From assembly GCA_027459565.1 (NCBI GenBank), contig DAIDIA010000281.1, positions 1-7,833 on the forward strand: 7,833 bases of DNA. The letters run 5' to 3'. How positions within the stretch are numbered: the stretch's first letter is position 1; the number at the start of each line of letters is the position of its first letter. Both the position numbers and the translations under genes were made by a program. A model generated the notes under the pieces. It was not told where the DNA came from and made no database searches. It worked only from the letters and a program-made list of their open reading frames with translations. Origin of the DNA: Acidimicrobiaceae bacterium (GTDB lineage Bacteria > Actinomycetota > Acidimicrobiia > Acidimicrobiales > Bog-793). Positions 6,286-7,833 of the stretch are shown piece after piece.

Positions 6286-6909
6286 ATGACGACAGTCGGT
6301 ATCCTGCTCGGCGCCGGAGAGGGATCGCGCTTTGTCGGGCCGGTTCACAAGCTGCTCGTGCCGCTCGGTAACAAGACCGTCGTGCGTTGGTCGATCGATG
6401 CGCTCATCGGCGCTGGCCTCGATGCGGCGGCGATCGTCGTCGGAGCCATCGATCTCGTCGAGGAGGTACCGGCTGCGATGGCGATCATCGAGAACCCCAA
6501 CTGGAGGACGGGTCAGGCGACCTCTCTCGAACTCGCGGTCGCCTATGCCAAGCAACACGGACATGACGCACTCGTGGTGGGACTTGCGGATCAGCCACTC
6601 GTCCCGTCGAGCGCCTGGCGAGCGGTGGCGAGCGTGCGAACGCATCCGATTGTCTCCGCGAGCTTCGCGGGGCGTCGGCGTCCCCCTGTGCGTCTCGCGA
6701 GCGAGGTGTGGGGGCTCTTGCCGCGAGACGGCGACGAGGGCGCTCGCGTCCTCATGGGCGCCCACCCGGAGCTGGTGGTCGAGGTCGCCTGCGACGGTGA
6801 ACCGATTGACATCGATGTCACCGATGACCTCGCGCATGCGCGGGAGATCCTTGCCCGTCGCTTCGGTGACGATGCATCTCGCCAAAGGGGGTCCGATGTT
6901 CGACCCTGA
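6286..6909 (+). CDS. MobA/MocA-like nucleotidyltransferase (molybdenum cofactor cytidylyl- or guanylyltransferase family)
   Basis: A 207-residue cytoplasmic enzyme of the NTP-transferase_3 group. The nucleotide-binding signature is LLGAGEGSRF (7-16) followed by HKLLVPL (21-27). ENPNWRTGQATSLELA (69-84) matches the NPxWxxGqatSL block of MocA-type proteins, LADQPLV (100-106) supplies the metal-binding Asp D102, GDEGARVL lies at 149-156, and IDIDVTDDL (174-182) is the late family motif, usually D-I-D-T. Such enzymes join CMP or GMP to molybdopterin, MocA making the cytosine form used by xanthine-dehydrogenase-type enzymes. The neighbouring oxyanion-binding protein supports a molybdenum role, though relatives with other sugar- or alcohol-phosphate substrates exist. 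The loop usually read as G-H/N-P is R132-P-P here. The ATG is 6 bp after the lipoprotein stop with only a poor ribosome-binding site, suggesting coupling; the 3' end overlaps the next gene by 14 bases. Confidence 0.84.
   Translation: MTTVGILLGAGEGSRFVGPVHKLLVPLGNKTVVRWSIDALIGAGLDAAAIVVGAIDLVEEVPAAMAIIENPNWRTGQATSLELAVAYAKQHGHDALVVGLADQPLVPSSAWRAVASVRTHPIVSASFAGRRRPPVRLASEVWGLLPRDGDEGARVLMGAHPELVVEVACDGEPIDIDVTDDLAHAREILARRFGDDASRQRGSDVRP
6884..6891 (+). promoter_or_regulatory. Ribosome-binding site inside the nucleotidyltransferase gene, for the solute-binding protein
   Basis: AAAGGGGG lies 4 nt before ATG 6896 (7 nt if AAAGG is taken as the core). It is the best Shine-Dalgarno-like sequence near either possible start and favours 6896 over the ATG at 6947, which has only a short AGG ahead of it. 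Confidence 0.6.
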
Positions 6910-7833
6910 GGGATCCTCCCGTCGATCTCGCGATCCCAGGCCGCCGATGCGCGATCGAACTCGCGCGATCACTCGGGCCAAGGGGCTTGTACCGGGAGCT
7001 GTCGGCGTCGCTCTCATCCTCGGAACGGCACTGTTCCCGGGTCTCGCGCGAGCGTCGACGTCGCCATCGCACGCGGACTTAAGGGCGGGTGGCGCGGTCA
7101 ACGTACTCTATGCATCCTCGCTCCAGAACATATTCGAACGCGCGATCGGCCCTCGATTCCATCGCGCCACGGGATACGACTTCGTGGGTTATTCAGGCGC
7201 CTCCGGAGTGCTCGCGAACGAGGAGAAGGCGGGAGTCATCCGCGGCGATGTGTTTGTCTCGGCCGCATCTTCGGTGAACGGCGCGCTTGAGGGTCGAGCC
7301 AACGGCGACTATGTGAGCTGGTTCATCGTGTTCGCGAACTCTCCACTGGTGATCGGGTACAACCCCCACAGCGCGTTCGCCAACGCGCTCAAGACGCAGC
7401 CGTGGTACCGGGTGATCGCGCGGTCGGGGTTCCGCATCGGCCGTACCGATCCCATGGTCGACCCCAAGGGAAAGCTGACCGTCTCGGCGGTGACCGCGGC
7501 CGAGAGGCGTTATGGCGCGTCCGTTGTCGGATCGGTGATCGCCAGCGCGTCAGACGTCTATCCCGAACAGACACTCGTCGGCCTGTTGCAGTCGGGCCAG
7601 CTCGATGCGGGATTCTTCTATCGGTCCGAGGCGAGGGCCGCGGGGATTCCCTACGTCTCACTCGGCACGATCCATTTCGACGCGACCTACACCATCGCGC
7701 TCTTAGCGAGGGGGCCGAACCGCCTGGCCGGGGAGAGCTTCGTGCACTTCGTGCTTGGGTCGACGGGTCGCGAGCTTCTGAGCGGTGCCGGGTTGAGTGT
7801 CGTGCGGCCAAGGCTGTTCGGATCGCGGAGCCT
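6896..7833 (+). CDS. Secreted solute-binding protein, ModA/WtpA-like oxyanion (molybdate/tungstate) type; 3' end beyond the window
   Basis: The frame stays open from ATG 6896 to the window end: 312 codons, C-terminus missing. A basic start and hydrophobic stretch (31-50) end in LARA-ST, a signal peptidase I site; no lipobox Cys, so it is secreted without a lipid anchor. The mature domain starts VNVLYASSLQNIFERAIGP (68-86), continues with GYSGASGVLANEEKAG and GDVFVSA (117-123), then LVIGYNP (151-157) and GRTDPMVDPKG (182-192). This layout is that of ABC-transporter periplasmic proteins for molybdate, tungstate or sulfate: an S/T pair after strand 1, S-G-x-S-G at the ligand site, then a D-V-F-x-S-A strand. 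Ligand specificity is inferred; the MobA/MocA-like neighbour favours molybdate or tungstate. Permease and ATPase genes would be expected to the right. Two TTA Leu codons (62 and 270) stand out. ATG 6947 is an alternative start. Confidence 0.84.
   Translation, partial: MFDPEGSSRRSRDPRPPMRDRTRAITRAKGLVPGAVGVALILGTALFPGLARASTSPSHADLRAGGAVNVLYASSLQNIFERAIGPRFHRATGYDFVGYSGASGVLANEEKAGVIRGDVFVSAASSVNGALEGRANGDYVSWFIVFANSPLVIGYNPHSAFANALKTQPWYRVIARSGFRIGRTDPMVDPKGKLTVSAVTAAERRYGASVVGSVIASASDVYPEQTLVGLLQSGQLDAGFFYRSEARAAGIPYVSLGTIHFDATYTIALLARGPNRLAGESFVHFVLGSTGRELLSGAGLSVVRPRLFGSRS

Noticed and set aside
7389..7811. A 140-codon minus-strand frame opposite the solute-binding protein
   Set aside because: An Arg/Ser/Pro-rich shadow; the plus-strand frame is open through the window end and carries the family motifs.

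Overview
The window is GC-rich (roughly 62-64% by eye) and densely coded. It reads as a chromosomal segment of an actinobacterium. The hints are GC-biased codon choice, a probable leaderless GTG start, a Thr-rich linker after a lipobox, and a GT-C membrane protein of a type common in that phylum. Acidimicrobiia is my best guess at class, but that is an inference. I see no tRNA, rRNA, CRISPR array, insertion sequence or phage gene. No stretch above 300 bases lacks a gene.

Layout. Positions 1-1827 (minus strand) hold a two-gene DNA-repair nuclease unit. An SbcD/YhaO-type metallophosphoesterase comes first, followed with a one-base TGATG overlap by the N-terminal 172 residues of its SbcC/YhaN-type ATPase partner, which runs off the left edge. 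A 173-bp divergent spacer (1828-2000) carries a leaderless-type promoter candidate for the nuclease and a hairpin plus strong ribosome-binding site for the opposite gene. Positions 2001-3734 (plus) encode a 577-residue polytopic GT-C-fold (GT39/PMT-like) glycosyltransferase candidate.

After a 62-bp gap come four tightly packed plus-strand genes. They are a class III PLP aminotransferase (3797-5179), a lipoprotein with an alpha/beta-hydrolase fold (5185-6279), a MobA/MocA-like nucleotidyltransferase (6286-6909), and a secreted oxyanion-type solute-binding protein (6896 to the right edge, incomplete). Spacings are 5 bp, 6 bp and a 14-base overlap, so they are probably co-transcribed and translationally coupled. 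The last two suggest molybdenum/tungsten handling: oxyanion capture outside the cell and nucleotide attachment to molybdopterin inside. How the aminotransferase and lipoprotein fit is not evident from sequence.

The most notable observation is that the lipoprotein has lost two of the three catalytic-triad residues (Ser to Gly in G-x-S-x-G, His to Tyr near the C-terminus) while the fold looks intact. It is probably a binding or accessory protein rather than an enzyme. Other observations are a GNHA variant of the GNHD motif in the nuclease, two rare TTA codons confined to the solute-binding-protein gene, and strong over-representation of the palindrome CGATCG across the window. I did not find convincing evidence of a wholly new multi-gene system.
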